Below the pieces are notes generated by a model. The model was not told where the DNA came from and searched no databases. It worked only from the letters and a program-made list of their open reading frames with translations. Source: Sipunculus nudus (Eukaryota; Annelida; Sipuncula; Golfingiida; Sipunculidae). Taken from it: a DNA stretch of 64,000 bases. The stretch is taken from assembly GCA_026874595.1 (NCBI GenBank), contig CM049314.1, positions 13,572,729 through 13,636,728 of the forward strand, read 5' to 3'. Of this stretch, positions 47,887-59,284 are shown in pieces. Position 1 is the first letter of the stretch. Each line of letters starts with the position of its first letter. The position numbers and the translations under genes are program-made.

Positions 47887-48288
47887 ATGGAGAGTGCCTT
47901 GATTAGTTATAATAACTATTTGTACAATCCTTGTAAAATAAAATTTAAATTTTATAATTATACAAATAAAGAATCCAATTTTTTTCAATTCGAACGTGAT
48001 CTGCCGTTACAAGAAAAAAATCTTGGTATATTCCCTCATGATTATAATAACAAAAATAGCAATAAAATTACAAATAATAATCGCCATGTATACAGCTTTG
48101 ATCCTTTACACAAGAACCGTTCCTGTCAGAAAAAATTGGTCAGGGAAATGCCCTTAGTTGAACATCACCTGTCACACCTTGACACCGACAACTATTGTAA
48201 AACAACAATATGCGTTTTTGATCCCTTATTCATGGATCGTGTCTTTCCAGACCGCAGCATTGTTCTTGGAACCTTGTTTGATACCTAA
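47887..48288 (+). CDS. open frame of unknown function
   Basis: 133 codons from the ATG at 47887, rich in Asn, Lys and Tyr in its first half. The second half contains LVEHHLSHLDTDNYC, TTICVFDPLFMDR and IVLGTLFDT. The second half alone is present in units A (4794-4955, still open there and eight residues longer) and B (with one stop). Conservation of this frame between C and A hints at a once-coding exon, but no family is recognised and the N-terminal half may be chance. Confidence 0.25.
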   Translation: MESALISYNNYLYNPCKIKFKFYNYTNKESNFFQFERDLPLQEKNLGIFPHDYNNKNSNKITNNNRHVYSFDPLHKNRSCQKKLVREMPLVEHHLSHLDTDNYCKTTICVFDPLFMDRVFPDRSIVLGTLFDT

Positions 48289-50929
48289 CGTTGGCTCGCA
48301 CCTTTGACTTTGATTTTTAGCAATATTAAGCAGCAAACGTAACCGTTTACGTCAAACCATTACGTAACCTAGGATCGCATCCTCACAACTTAAAACTTCT
48401 CAAATGTGTACCGTTATGAAGCATACCATTTCAATCAGACAGTCTTACCTGATGAGTGTAATATGTTCCACAAAATTACATAGTAATAAAACTGTCTGAT
48501 AAAATTTAATTCCTCTATCTGTATAATTATTCTAACAACATTCACCTGATGATCGTGTCGCATCCCGTAAAACAACACTGTAAATTCACTACACTCTGTT
48601 TTTCTTCAGAGTTTTATATATATATATACATATAAGCGGAAGTGCTTTGTCTCGAGGTGCTTTATTGAGATAATTGGTATGGAGAGGGAATTGACAAATT
48701 GGTCAACATTAAGAAGTAGGTACTGAGGGGCATTTCCACCAGAAATACATCACCCAATTATTTGAGCTAGTCGGAAAGCTACTGCCATGTCACGTGAGAG
48801 CCATTGCCTTCGTCGCAACGCTTTCGAAACCGTTATTTCGAATAACTCATTGAACCATCGACAACTTTCTCCAAAGAACAGCCACATAAATATATTTCCC
48901 CTTACATCATCAGCAGTCAGTCAGACGGCAGGTTTTTTGTTTTAAAATGTTAGAGTATTGGCCTTAATGGTCACTACACATGTTTGCACATTATAACACT
49001 ACGACGTATACCTTGCATAATACATAATGATTAATGTACTGTACTTAGTAGTAACAGTGGCGTGCATTTAATATTTTTTTTCTGTATTCGTGAGTCGTGT
49101 CAATATGCCCACACCTACGCCAATTTTATCAGTGTTTTGACTAATGTAACTTGTCATTTAATATTACATCATAAGAAACGATGCTTTTTTCATGGAAAGT
49201 TTGAATAAAGGCACCTATTCGAAGGCAAAACATTTCTCAAGAGCCAGTGTTGTCTTTTATGTGATAGTCAGCTAAGGGAGCCCGTCGTCCCTAGTACACT
49301 CCTTCGTATATAATAATGGCTCACTCCCAGACACATATACATATTTGTGTGTGTAATTTATTCCATATATGTACGAAAACAAAGGGTCTGTATTCATAAT
49401 GCGTGTAAAGCAACGTCAGTAAAAATGCGTGTAGTTGTGCCAAAAGACACGTCAATCAATAAAAAAAAAATCGGCTTTATATTAATATGATATAAACTTC
49501 TTGCTTAACTAAATAAAATGAATGGTTTGATGAACACAACAAAGCATAGCATCATGTGGTATCAACCATAATATATAGAGCGTGATATTACTTTACATCA
49601 CACCGTTTAATATTTAGTCATAAATCTAAAAAAAATACATGACTGGACCAAAGTGAAGAAATTTATTATCAATATAAATACTGCCGCTGATGATATGCAT
49701 TCTATTTCAACACTGCTCTTCGACAACTTTATTCTAAGGCCGAACGCTTTAAATCGTTTATCTTTTAAACTTTTAAACTTTTTAGTTTACACACTTCCAC
49801 AGGGAGAACCTTTAGTACCCATTTTACCGATAATCAGGTGCCTTATAAGCTATACTTAATAAAGAGTAGAACCACTGAGGAATGTACACAACTGTTAATT
49901 ATACAGAAGTGATAATTTATAAAGGTTCCCGATAAGGGTTTCAGGAAATAATAGCACTTTCATAGGTAAACCTGCACATTCCTCTTTCCCTGTGGACTAT
50001 TACACTTTCGAATGCGAATTCCATCTGTCCGAAACTTTGCTAGTGTAACAAAGGTAAAGGAAAATTTATAGATCCAACTCTCAACGGTCTTCAAGAAAAG
50101 ATATCGATCCTGCCATGGGTCCTGTCTTTTCGAGAAATAGGATAGAACAGCAGAAAACCTTAAGTAACACGTTGTACCATGCCCGGATTTCAAACATTAT
50201 CATTAGCTTCTTTGGGTCGACTTCATCCGTGAATGTACTAAGGCTACTAAACTTAATCGAATGGATTAGTCAAATGAAGGGCATATAACATCAGGGATAA
50301 AGAAAGAGATAACACATTTTGACAAATTTTCAGATGTTTTAGATAAAGCTGCCCATTGAACTTGATAGATTTATTTGCAAGATTTAACAGGTTCACATAA
50401 ATCCAATAGTACACTTGATGTTGAGGATAGGCAGACACAACATATGTACAAATGGTCACCGGAACTTGTTTCCTATAAACAGTACAAAATAATATTGTAT
50501 ATGAAACGAAAAAAATAGATTTTTGGATTTTTCGACAATTAATAAGGTTTGAATATACTTCATCTGCTTTGCGTTTTTTCTGTTAAAACAAAATATACAG
50601 AACTATTGTGGAGTCACTTCCGTTTATTTGATGCTTATGCACAGGTTACATATGATATGAATATAGAGAAACGGTGTGTGAACAAAGGTTTATTTCATTA
50701 TATTCCCTTGACCTCTTAAGTGGCCATTTAGGAATTCCCAACCATATGTCTGTCGTCGGTTGGAACAAACATTTGACAAGTCATCAAGGGAATAAGAACG
50801 TCCTCGGGATAATACAGCGCGTGACATCGTCACTAATGAACAATATTAGAAATACATTACGTATATAAAAACAGGCCTCTTTATTAGGTCATTCGGATAT
50901 CTGACATTCTTGTAATGAACATATAAATT
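48289..50929. other. 5' spacer of unit C
   Basis: Equivalent to 4970-6960 with about 700 bp of extra sequence around 48540-49300. No confident gene. Confidence 0.45.
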
Positions 50930-51011
50930 ATACAACTATGGATTTGTTTCGGCAGGAGCAGCTGTATTTTAGTTTAAACTGGGAAATTAAAGGTTTCACC
51001 TTTTCGAAAAG
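50930..51011 (+). promoter_or_regulatory. putative 5' leader exon of alpha-C
   Basis: Same block as in units A and B, with CGAAAAG followed by GTAAGC conserved although the surroundings are diverged. The acceptor ttaactggcag ends at 51960. Confidence 0.4.
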
Positions 51012-51962
51012 GTAAGCATAAAATTCAAAACACAGCTTATAATCCAATTATTACATACTTTACTTTGCCTAAAATTGCAAGATCCAGACACCAAATCGTC
51101 TTAATTATTTAGATGAAAAGTTGTATGACAAATGAAAATAGTAACTTACCAGTGTTAGCGATGGAAGAAACTAATTGGATAACTAATTCATATTAAAGGA
51201 AAAAATGTTTGATGGTGGCAGTTATGAATGCAATAAGTCAATATAAAACCTGGAATTGGTTATGATTCGAGGCTCAAATGTTCCGACTGCCTGGCGAGCA
51301 TGTTAAACATACATAGTGTAACTTCATTTTCATAATCAGCATTTTATTTCAACATTTGACACATTATATAATAAGTCAAACACGATAACTCAGACAGTGT
51401 TGGAACAACAGTATTATTTTTTTATATTTAAAAGTGTATAATTCCCAATAGTTCTGTTTATGTCTATAAATATGAACTGTATTATGTGTTTAATTAAACT
51501 AAGCATTCGGCTTTGGTAACTCGATACTTTGCCATTTAATGAGAGATTTTCTTAAGTCTGAAAGTTTCTGGCATTTGCATCTTACTAAAATTTTACTTAA
51601 CACAGAGGGAGATTATATATTGCAAATTTCTGCGTAGACGATCCCAGTGTTCCTTTGATTTAATCCCATGGCATAATCTATTTTCTTTTCACATTCATTC
51701 AATATACAGGAGAACATAGAAAGTTTGTTAAAAACAATTCATACCTTCCCTATCTGGTCATTTGCATATGTATAATCCATTTTTATCTGTTAAATTCGCA
51801 GACGAACATTATTATAACTTCAACGAGATAAGTATTGTGCCGGCTATTAAAACTAAGTGATGTAAATAGTTTCATATAAATGTCTGTGCAACTGCTGGTG
51901 ACATATATTTAGACATAGGCCTGCAGTGATCTCCTGCCGCAGCGTGTTCTTAACTGGCAGAA

Positions 51963-53077
51963 ATGTTTAGTGCTAATTTCCTGGTGTGGCACTATGTACT
52001 TTTACTTTCGCAAGCGACACCTGGTACTTTAAGCCCGAGTGTATGCGAATGCACAGATCTGAGGTAATATGTTATGGTAGAAACTTGACAAAAATTCCTG
52101 AAAACATAACATACACCGTGAACGTTATTTTTCTTTCTTGGAACAACATTATTACACTTGCAGCCTTAGAAGGCTACTCGATTAGGAAATTTGATCTCGA
52201 GTGGTTTGACGTCTCTCTCAATAAGCTACCAACTCTGTCCTCTGCTTCTTTCCGAAAATTTGATAGACTGAAACATCTTGTGTTGAGAGGGAATAAGATC
52301 AAAGACTTCAAGAAAGTCATACCATGGCCAGACGGAATAATATGGATAGATCTAAGAGAAAACCACATTCAGTTCCCGGGGTATATAACGCAACTGCCCG
52401 TGATCCAGTTCCTGTCGCTTGAAGGGAATCAATTAAACTGCATTTGTAAAGTAAATGTCTTTGATGTGTTCTGGAAGGCTGTCAATATTGAGTGGACATG
52501 CGCATCACCAAGTAGCATTGCTAATTTAAATAGTACCGTTCGTATCGACTACCATTTAGAGTCCAAATGGAATATTTACTCCCCATTGGGAGCTGTTGAA
52601 GTTGACTCTAAACTGAAACACGCTTATGAGAACCTAACATCCTACTATCCACCAACGGTAAGCTGGAGTGTTATGGAAGAAAATGCAGTTTGTGTAGCTC
52701 ACGGCTTGCCTGAAGCGGATGTGTATGTTAAACGTCCTAGGCCAACAATCACTGGAATAGGAAACGTAACCGTGTCGCAGCTCCAAATTGGACGGTATTC
52801 GTGTAACACAAAGAATATGATAGGTAAAAGTGCAGATGTGGTGTTTTAATATGTTTTTGCAGATAGGGTGAATAAGTTCCATATGAACGTGTCCTTGTAT
52901 TTACCTCTGTGTTTGGCTTTAATTGGCTTCCCTTTTTCCTTGTTGATATGTGTTGCCATAATAATGAGATTTTCTGACATCCCGGTTGATGATGAACAAG
53001 AAGCACATCAGGATACTTCAATAAGCAACGATAGAAACAACGAACCAATATATGCAGAATTACCAATAACAGATTAA
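51963..53077 (+). pseudogene. alpha-C: LRR-Ig receptor with EPIYA tail, frameshift and stop
   Basis: The only alpha copy with all parts. From the ATG at 51963 the signal peptide reads MFSANFLVWHYVLLLSQAT. A one-base loss near 52050 in the LRRNT shifts the frame. From there 51986-52849 is open: LRRs (IFLSWNNIITLAAL, LKHLVLRGNKI, IWIDLRENHI), LRRCT (NCICKVNVFDVFW, IEWTCASP) and Ig domain (AVCVAHGLPEADVYV, IGRYSCNTKNMIG). A TAA at 52847-52849, an extra codon relative to gamma copies, stops it just before the membrane. The same frame then resumes with the helix (LPLCLALIGFPFSLLICVAIIM) and a tail of about 30 residues ending NNEPIYAELPITD. The ectodomain frame suggests recent loss, or a secreted form if the start is bypassed. 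Confidence 0.85.
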
Positions 53078-53181
53078 CATTCTCTGAAGTCCTGTGCTTG
53101 GTTTTAAGGACTTGACGGTCTGTATGCAGATACATTTTGTTTTATATATTTTGTCCATAGGAAGTATTTAACACAATATTC

Positions 53182-53244
<63 letters not shown>

Positions 53245-53839
53245 GTATTATGACTACAGTATGTATAAAGTGTGTAAAAACCCATTTCACACATGTAATG
53301 GAAAACTAAAGTTGCTTCAGTATTGCACATATATAAAAAAAATAGATAACAATGATTACATTTATACAGAACATGAGTGTTTAAAAAACAAAACAAGAAT
53401 GTTACATTGTACAAATCTGAATATAAACATAATCCCTTTCATAATTATAAGCTAGCCACCTTACTTACTCTCACTTAAAATACGTTTCTATGAAAAAAAA
53501 TATGTTACGTGTCAAACGTACAAAACGTGGTATCAGATTCAATGATTACATGAACTTAGGGTGGGGAATACTGCTCGTGCGATATATACCTAACAGCTTG
53601 CTGAACTAGGAAGTATGGCTTACTCGATGGCGATATTTGTTTTATGCTCTCTTAGCGTATTTGGGACAAACACGGAAACATATAGTAGACCTGTATAATT
53701 TGGAGACTGTCTGATCAATGACATTATAATCACATAAAAAGTTTGACCTCCTAATACTAGTTGTAAGGTTTGATAAAATCAGTCCAGTCTACTCTATATA
53801 TGGTCTTTGGTCATTCAAACTTGAATGTGTGTGTCTGAG
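53078..53839. other. spacer after alpha-C
   Basis: A (TA)n tract at 53185-53241. No gene is recognised. Confidence 0.5.
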
Positions 53840-54660
53840 GAATAGTCAACTGCAGGGAACATTTAGTATTAGGGATATAGAAGACGAGATAACCCTTCGA
53901 AATGTGACAGATGTTCCAGATAAGCTGCTATGTGAACAAGGTAAACAACCTTTGTCGGATGGTACAGGTATAATTGAATCGAACAAGACGCTGAGTGGAA
54001 AGTATAGGCAGAGACAATATTGGACCTGGTACCCAGGAAATACACAACGATTTTATATACCAAAATAGCTACAAGAAGAGTTACACCATCATAACCAATG
54101 TTGCGAAGTTTCGACGGACTATGTGATTTATTTAGACCGGTTGTGCTTTGTTTTGTTTTTCCTCTTTTAAAAAGGAAATAAACAAAACAACTGCTAATCA
54201 TATGCATATGACATATGTGAAATGAATATATCAACATATTAATGATACGACTATGAATGTTGTGTACGCAAAAGCAGTGGTAGTTTAGGTTCAAATGAAA
54301 ATTTAAATCTTAGGTTTTTCCGAAAGTGAAACAAAGGGTATTCCCTTAGTTCAAAATACAGCTACTTATTCAATGATTACGTACTGAACTTAGCATCATT
54401 ATTGTAGGATCCAGGTACCAGAGAATCATAATTATTAAGATGAAAAGTAATAAATGGGCAAATGACTATGATTAAATAACCAGCAGTACCGAGGTAAGAG
54501 ATTAATTGGATAAATGACTTATAATAAAGGAAATGATGTTTGCTTGTAGCAGTAACGTAGGCGGTTAACATATAACCAAGAACGGAAAATGAAACGGAGT
54601 GTCACTGTTCCTACTGGATGGCGACGATGTTAAACATATAGAATATATATCGCTTCCGAT
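53840..54660 (+). other. second, diverged copy of the alpha upstream block
   Basis: Aligns with 6300-7350 (shared landmarks: gtattagggata, ggcagagacaa, cgactatg, gttaaacatata) but is more diverged. The open frame 53829-54068 falls in this block and has no counterpart frame elsewhere, so it is not called. It suggests that beta, or a lost gene, had the same promoter and leader arrangement as alpha. Confidence 0.5.
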
Positions 54661-54803
54661 TTCCAATTACAGATCCACTCTTAATTTGCATATATATGGA
54701 GCAGGCCTGATACGTCGAGACGTGCTTAAAATATAAAACTATATACAATTATTAAACAACCCACCACTTACACATTTGTTTATCTGTTAATCTCTCTATG
54801 TCT

Positions 54804-54871
<68 letters not shown>

Positions 54872-55194
54872 TATATATAAATTTATTTATTTATTTATTT
54901 GTATATATATACAAGTAGTTGAGGAATCCTATAAGAATTACTATAAAACCTGGGTGACCCTCAAGTATGTCCTTGGACGGGGAGGTAGGTACCTCCACCA
55001 GTTCCCTAGGGGCATTTTTTAACTAATAACTCGCCCCGACAGAGTAAGTGGTCCTGTGTATCTCTACAAGGGGAGTGCAATAGGTTACATATGCGTACCT
55101 GCTGGCAAGTCATTGTTGAAAATCCTACAGGGTATCTAGAAATATATACTTGAGGACTCGTGGGATTTTTATTTAGGTGTTATCATTATTGAAG

Positions 55195-55310
55195 TAAAGG
55201 CCTTGACCAATATTTTAGATTAATATATGTAGGTAGCTGTTATATATTTTTATTCAATATATTATTTTTAGTTGAGGTATAAACTTTCTGGTCATTTCAT
55301 GTATGAGCCT
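55195..55310. repeat. dispersed repeat, copy 2
   Basis: Counterpart of 4190-4310. Confidence 0.55.
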
Positions 55311-56211
55311 AAATTTTAATACACAAAAGCTAAAATGTAACTAAGCCCGTCCGAAAGTGAGTAACGCGAAATATACAGAGAAAGAAAACTTTGCTCGCTT
55401 GTAATATTTATGCTGAGAGTGGGATTTTACTACTTATATCCATACACCAAATACATTCATATCCATTCCTTAATGTAGGCATGGATGCTAGTAGCCTGCC
55501 TGCAATAAATATAATTCTGTTTGTATTTAGGTAGACACCCCGGAAATAGAAATTACAAAAGAGCTCATGTACAGGCAGATAATACAAGGTCATGGAATTA
55601 TATATATATAGATATATGCGCACATTTAGATGTTTTTATTGTAATAATTGTTTGATTAGAAAGACCAGAATGTTTTCGTGAAACAATAACCTGTGTCATT
55701 AAATGTACAAGGAAGAGAATCACCATCCGGCTGTTAAAACCATCTTCCAACTGATTAACACAGTTTAGCTACATGTATAGTTAATAAAACAATTTTACTC
55801 CACGTCTTATCAACAACCGAGCATATGCGATTCAAAATATTTAGCTCATTCAACGTAAATCGACAAAGACTATAAAAGCTTTCAGAAAATGTCTTCATTG
55901 ATTCCTTTATGCGTATGTATATTGGTATGTATATGTTTGTATACACGCACTGGTTGGTGTATAAATATATAAAGTGTTGTTGCAATACTGTACTGAGACA
56001 GTAAAGAACTTTTTTTATCGTAAACCTGCATGATTTTTGTTTTTGACGTCACGTTAAGGTCGACGGGTCATCTGGTGCTATTGAGAGGTCAGCTTGTCAT
56101 TTCAGTCTCTTGAATTGACAAGGTAGACGTCTCGCTTCAGTCGTTATATACATATTTGTATATGTATGTTTGTATGTGTGTATAGAGTGTACGTGTGAAT
56201 TTAAATGTGTA

Positions 56212-56216
<5 letters not shown>

Positions 56217-56262
<46 letters not shown>

Positions 56263-56288
56263 ATGTAAGTATATATATATATATATAG
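56217..56288. repeat. (TA)n/(TG)n microsatellite
   Basis: TA repeat with a short TG run, continuing into degenerate purine-pyrimidine repeats to about 56390. Confidence 0.9.
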
Positions 56289-57229
56289 GTGTGTGTATTT
56301 ATATATATGTGTGTATATGTACGTGTATGTGTATCTATATTTTTATGTATTTTATGTGTATGTATATTATGTGTATGTATTGACTCATACATGTTATCTA
56401 TATTTTTCAAACATATCACGTGCAGTGCATGTATATAAACCATGAGTCTGCAATAAATCATCAATGTATTTGTCGTTTGTTAAAAATGTATTATACAATT
56501 CTTAAAATAAGAATTAATAAAGCAACTATTGCTACTTTATAAAGCAAAAAGTTCCTCGTAATGTAAATGACTGGTTTTCTAATATGCTCATCCGATTCCC
56601 AGAATATAATACTTTCTCGAAAGGTAAAGGCAATGTAACAGAATTGCCCATGGAAAATAACTTTTCATGACATTCCCATTTGTGATATTTTTATTAGCTT
56701 TTTCTGCCTCTCAGCGTTTAATGTTTATTCTATAAATTTTGAATTTCTAATATTTAGCAGCCGGTTTATTCCACTGTTGTATGTATAATATTATGCTTAA
56801 CAAACATAATACGCAATAGGACAATTCATATTTTCCGCGAGACAGAAATAGAACCGGCAGATTAAATGAATAATTGTTCAGCAATGCTTCGACCCACAGA
56901 TGCATCAGATGTTAACATGATCTCAAGATGACTGTAGTATATAGGTTGTAAAAAAAAGAAGGGTATATTTTTATATCTCATTAGCAAATGAAAGTTGTTG
57001 CGTTGTGAGTTTTTTTTTTAATTGTTGTTGAGGAGCGCAGAGTCACTATTGAATATTCAAGAATCAGGAATACGTCTTGCATTCGGAACACTGACAGACA
57101 TCCAAAGAATAAAAGACAAACTTTCTCCATATTTTACAATACCAACTACAATGTTTAAAATAATTTACTATTGATAGTTCCATGTCATTATCAATAATAT
57201 ACATCTTAATAGGAGTTATATAATAGAAG

Positions 57230-57284
<55 letters not shown>

Positions 57285-57728
57285 AGAGTTCAATTCTCTA
57301 CTCTCGAACATGTAAAAGATGAAGATATAACTATATTTACAGAATAAACTGGTTTTTGCTGTCCCTACAGATATACCATGTGTTTTTATATCATTTGGGC
57401 GGTGGTTATTCATACACAAAGCAAACAAGGAAGTGTATATTTTTATTTTTTAATCAGGTTAGCCGCGGGATAAAATCAGTATAAACTGATTTATAACTTG
57501 ACCGAAGAATATAAGGTATATAATTGAATTATTTCAAACTGGTGGCGAGGAGCTACAAATTATTAATGATAATCCCGTGAAATTATAAGTAATGTACATC
57601 GGATGAGAACAACTCCTAACAACAAATTACTGAGATAAAGAATCTTCTTTCTACGTTTGAATAATCCTAGGCTTACGAGAGCCAGATAGTTTTATTTTTC
57701 CCCCACATACACCAGAAAGGATGCCAAA

Positions 57729-58637
57729 ATGCCTTTATTATTATTTGCCCTCGGATTATTCCTATCTTCCAGCAATTCAGCCAGATTGTGTCCATATGAA
57801 TGCCGTTGTACAGCTGATGGAGTCTTATGTACAATCAAGAATCTGACGGACCTGCCAGGTAATATTTCTAATACCCTCATGTTTTTTAACCTTGCAAGTA
57901 ATATAATCGTTACACCGAAAATCATAGGAACTGCGGACTTCCGTTTTGAAAATCTTTCCCTACTAGATCTTTCGTGGAATCGGATTAATCTTCTGGATTC
58001 GAAACTATCCAAGTACCTTTCTGGTTTGGTGTACCTTGTAATTTATGAAAATAAAATAACGACAATCGCAAGGACTTCACCATGGCCTCCGAAGCTGCAA
58101 TGGATAGACTTGAGACACAATCAGATCAAGAATCTTGGTTACATGCAAATACCTAGTGTTCAGTTCCTAACGCTTACGGGAAATCCATTTAACTGCGAGT
58201 GTAAGACAGAAACTTTTGAAGAGTATTTGAAGACAGATGTAAGCACTGAATGGACATGTGAATCTCCGGACAAAATGTCAATTCTGAATGCTACTATTCA
58301 GGTGGGGTACAATAAACAGCCAGACGTATACAATCATATTCCATTGAATATCCGTCGCACTGGTTCTCAGTTAGATGACATGTACTTTAACTTAAAACCC
58401 TGTGCCACCCCTAATGTCTGGTGGGAGGAAAATGAAACCAACGTTTGGTGTGTCGCAGAGGGTGTCCCAGCACCGCTTGTTTCAGTTGCTGGACCAGGAG
58501 GTAGAAAGTTTACAACTGGAGGTATATTAACACACACTGCAGCAAACGGACGGTACACTTGTACGGCGGTGAATATGCTGGGTCAGAGGGTTGACACAAT
58601 CTTCATATTTACTGCTATGACGGCTAATGACAGTTAA
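57729..58637 (+). CDS. beta-C: LRR-Ig receptor ectodomain, frameshift before the membrane segment
   Basis: 302 residues from the ATG at 57729, which follows a good splice acceptor at 57715 and starts a signal peptide (MPLLLFALGLFLSSSNSA). LRRNT LCPYECRC and LCTIKNLTDLPGNIS; LRRs MFFNLASNIIV, LSLLDLSWNRINLL, LVYLVIYENKI and LQWIDLRHNQI; LRRCT FNCECKTETFEEYL and EWTCESP; one Ig domain with NVWCVAEGVPAPL and NGRYTCTAVNMLG. It ends MTANDS because two bases present in beta-B are missing at about 58631. The membrane helix and tail follow in other frames. Either a secreted ectodomain or a recent pseudogene. It is the least damaged complete ectodomain with delta-A. Confidence 0.8.
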   Translation: MPLLLFALGLFLSSSNSARLCPYECRCTADGVLCTIKNLTDLPGNISNTLMFFNLASNIIVTPKIIGTADFRFENLSLLDLSWNRINLLDSKLSKYLSGLVYLVIYENKITTIARTSPWPPKLQWIDLRHNQIKNLGYMQIPSVQFLTLTGNPFNCECKTETFEEYLKTDVSTEWTCESPDKMSILNATIQVGYNKQPDVYNHIPLNIRRTGSQLDDMYFNLKPCATPNVWWEENETNVWCVAEGVPAPLVSVAGPGGRKFTTGGILTHTAANGRYTCTAVNMLGQRVDTIFIFTAMTANDS

Positions 58638-58819
58638 TGCCACCCGCTTGAAGGGGGACAATGTTCTCCCCTTAGTATTAAGCCTGGTTGTCTGTTTTGG
58701 TTTTATTCTATTCATGTGCTATATTAATATCCAATCGATGTGTTTGTGAAAGTGTTGCACATAATGATACGCGTCAAGCTGAAGTGTCTGAGGAACCGAT
58801 TTACTCATTAGTTTCCTAA
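58638..58819 (+). pseudogene. beta-C membrane segment and EPIYS tail, out of frame
   Basis: The helix (VLPLVLSLVVCFGFILFMCYI) is in the +1 frame relative to the ectodomain and ends at TGA 58747-58749. From that TGA a further +1 shift opens the tail (ESVAHNDTRQAEV, then EEPIYSLVS, stop 58817-58819). The EPIYS codons are at 58793-58807. The second shift is shared with beta-B. Confidence 0.75.
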
Positions 58820-59284
58820 AAAACGGCCACGAAGGAGTATACAATCGTAACCAACCTGTTAGGACACTGTGTTTCGCTGAGTTGACGTCCGTAGCAGTAC
58901 TGTGGGACATTTCAGAAAAATGGCTGTAAATATGTCAATCAGGTGGAGGGGGTTTTTGTTCTGCCATGGTATTGTACTGGGTTTATCCTTTTTGCTGTTT
59001 TTCGTATCATTTTATATCCATATTTCTGTAAAACGAGTGCACATAATAATACACGTTGCATTGGCTCATTAACCCAATTTACGCAGGGATTTTCTGGTCA
59101 ACCTAACAAAATATCAAAGGTTACAATCCTGCAAGTAAAATGTTAATTTTATTTATTTCACATAGACTGTATCAGTTGTAATCATAACTACTTGATGCAA
59201 TATCCGTGGCTCAGTTGGTGTCGAGGCGGAAGGAACCTGGTGACAACCACCAAATAACTTACATAGAGGGCAAAACAATATCTT
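58820..59284. other. spacer beta-C to gamma-C
   Basis: Matches 31628-32060 of unit B and includes a partial SINE-like piece (59190-59275) with the A-box-like tggctcagttggt. Confidence 0.45.

Larger units (their letters stand above)
54661..57715. other. TA-rich spacer upstream of beta-C
   Basis: TA tracts at 54819-54861, 56217-56288 and 57233-57281, the dispersed repeat at 55195-55310, and otherwise no recognisable gene. The last 20 bases before 57716 (ttatttttcccccac to accag) form a strong pyrimidine tract and acceptor for the beta coding exon. Confidence 0.45.

Noticed and set aside
53042-53062. Calling the tail motif a classical ITIM
   Set aside because: ITIMs need I, V, L or S two residues before Tyr; here that residue is Pro in every tail, which matches EPIYA instead.
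53829-54068. Open frame of 79 codons as a gene
   Set aside because: It falls in a diverged copy of the alpha upstream block whose other copies are not open in this frame.
56195-56464. Open frames rich in Tyr and Ile or Thr and His
   Set aside because: Translation of TA, TG and CA repeats.
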